Source: Actinomadura flavalba DSM 45200
GTDB lineage: Bacteria > Actinomycetota > Actinomycetes > Streptosporangiales > Streptosporangiaceae
NCBI RefSeq assembly: GCF_000374305.1
Contig: NZ_KB894093.1
Coordinates: 1,364,001-1,428,000 of the forward strand
DNA length: 64,000 nucleotides
Reading direction: 5' to 3'
Shown: positions 63,717-64,000 of the stretch, in pieces
How positions within the stretch are numbered: the stretch's first letter is position 1
How the letters are laid out: each line of letters opens with the position of its first letter
The notes under the pieces: model-generated
What the model was told of the DNA's origin: nothing
Seen by the model: only the letters and a program-made list of their open reading frames with translations
Database searches by the model: none
Program-made: the position numbers and the translations under genes

Positions 63717-63830
63717 TCAGGCGGACGGGCCGTCGGCGCGGCGGTCGAGCGCGCGGCGGGCCCAGCGGTAGCTGAACAGCATCGCGCTCATGATGATGCC
63801 GACGATGAATGCCGTAATGAACACGTCCAT
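63717..63830 (-). CDS. 37-residue membrane microprotein
   Basis: ATG at 63830 to stop at 63717: MDVFITAFIVGIIMSAMLFS, followed by YRWARRALDRRADGPSA. One hydrophobic helix is followed by a strongly basic cytoplasmic tail. GGAACGG lies just upstream. It converges on the band-7 gene, 7 nt apart. There is no family that I recognise. The sharp amphipathic design and high-GC codon use of the tail favour a real gene. Confidence 0.55.
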   Translation of the reverse strand: MDVFITAFIVGIIMSAMLFSYRWARRALDRRADGPSA

Positions 63831-63856
63831 CCGTTCCACCCCCGAGTGTGCGCAGA

Positions 63857-64000
63857 TCATGCGATATAACGCAGCGTGACGGAGACGTACCCCAGCGTCA
63901 GACCGGTCGAACCTGGGATGTGTCCGGAATTCTCGTCCTGAACGTGCGCCGATACGCGGACGGGGACGTCCGCATCACCCGGGCGAAGTGGTGCCGGAAC
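63857..64000 (-). CDS. C-terminal end of an unknown protein, cut by the window edge
   Basis: An open frame enters from the right edge and stops at TGA 63859-63857. The 47 visible residues alternate polar and hydrophobic positions (DVPVRVSAHVQDE, then LTLGYVSVTLRYIA), as in beta-strands of an exported or lipoprotein domain. Codon third positions are less GC-rich than in neighbours. No family can be named from this end. Confidence 0.4.
   Translation of the reverse strand, partial: VPAPLRPGDADVPVRVSAHVQDENSGHIPGSTGLTLGYVSVTLRYIA

Overview
The window is a very GC-rich chromosomal segment centred on a replication origin. The order rpmH-rnpA-yidD-yidC-jag-rsmG-parA-parB on the minus strand, then dnaA-oriC-dnaN-gnd-recF-DUF721-gyrB-gyrA-DUF3566-tRNA-Ile-tRNA-Ala on the plus strand, is the classical actinobacterial origin layout. 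DUF397/DUF5753 regulators, DLW-39, a trxBA operon with a SigR-type promoter, frequent GTG/TTG starts and many leaderless-looking starts point to a filamentous actinomycete. I favour a relative of Actinomadura (Thermomonosporaceae); that is inference from gene content and style, not from a search.

Left part (1-18.2 kb): a class A penicillin-binding protein with an extreme Gly/Pro tail and the start of a similar-looking tandem gene; a PadR regulator with a palindromic operator followed by inositol-phosphate synthase; a lower-GC WhiJ/AbaA-type developmental cluster (BldC-like HTH, anti-sigma-like ATPase, XRE-DUF5753, DUF397); an orphan Tat-type lipoprotein solute-binding protein; a second XRE-DUF5753 protein; a CPA1 antiporter; a DUF6069/MarR/MFS module; a phosphotransferase; then bioA coupled to cca.

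Middle part (18.3-40 kb): YbaK-like deacylase, DUF6049, murJ, a membrane pseudokinase, sigM and its anti-sigma factor, an MFS transporter, a hydrolase, trxBA, a GNAT, an aminotransferase, a D-Ala-D-Ala-ligase-like ATP-grasp enzyme, a pentapeptide-repeat protein, then parBA, rsmG, jag, yidC, yidD, rnpA and rpmH. Cell-wall lipid II export (murJ and neighbours), envelope and redox stress control, and chromosome segregation are grouped here. Several asymmetric parS-like sites lie around parAB, partly arranged as inverted pairs.

Origin and right part (40-64 kb): DnaA boxes upstream of dnaA, the main oriC between dnaA and dnaN, and the replication/topology operon. Beyond gyrA are an aldo/keto reductase, a probable type IV restriction enzyme with a phosphorothioate-DNA-binding-type domain plus HNH nuclease, and a thioesterase. 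A truncated SGNH-hydrolase N-domain is flanked on both sides by non-coding DNA full of DnaA-box-like sites. Then come a small gene under a LexA-box, an SDR, DLW-39, tRNA-Ala, an ArsB/NhaD transporter with a CBS protein, a two-component system, a short band-7 protein and a 37-residue membrane microprotein. No insertion sequence, prophage, CRISPR array or rRNA operon was seen.
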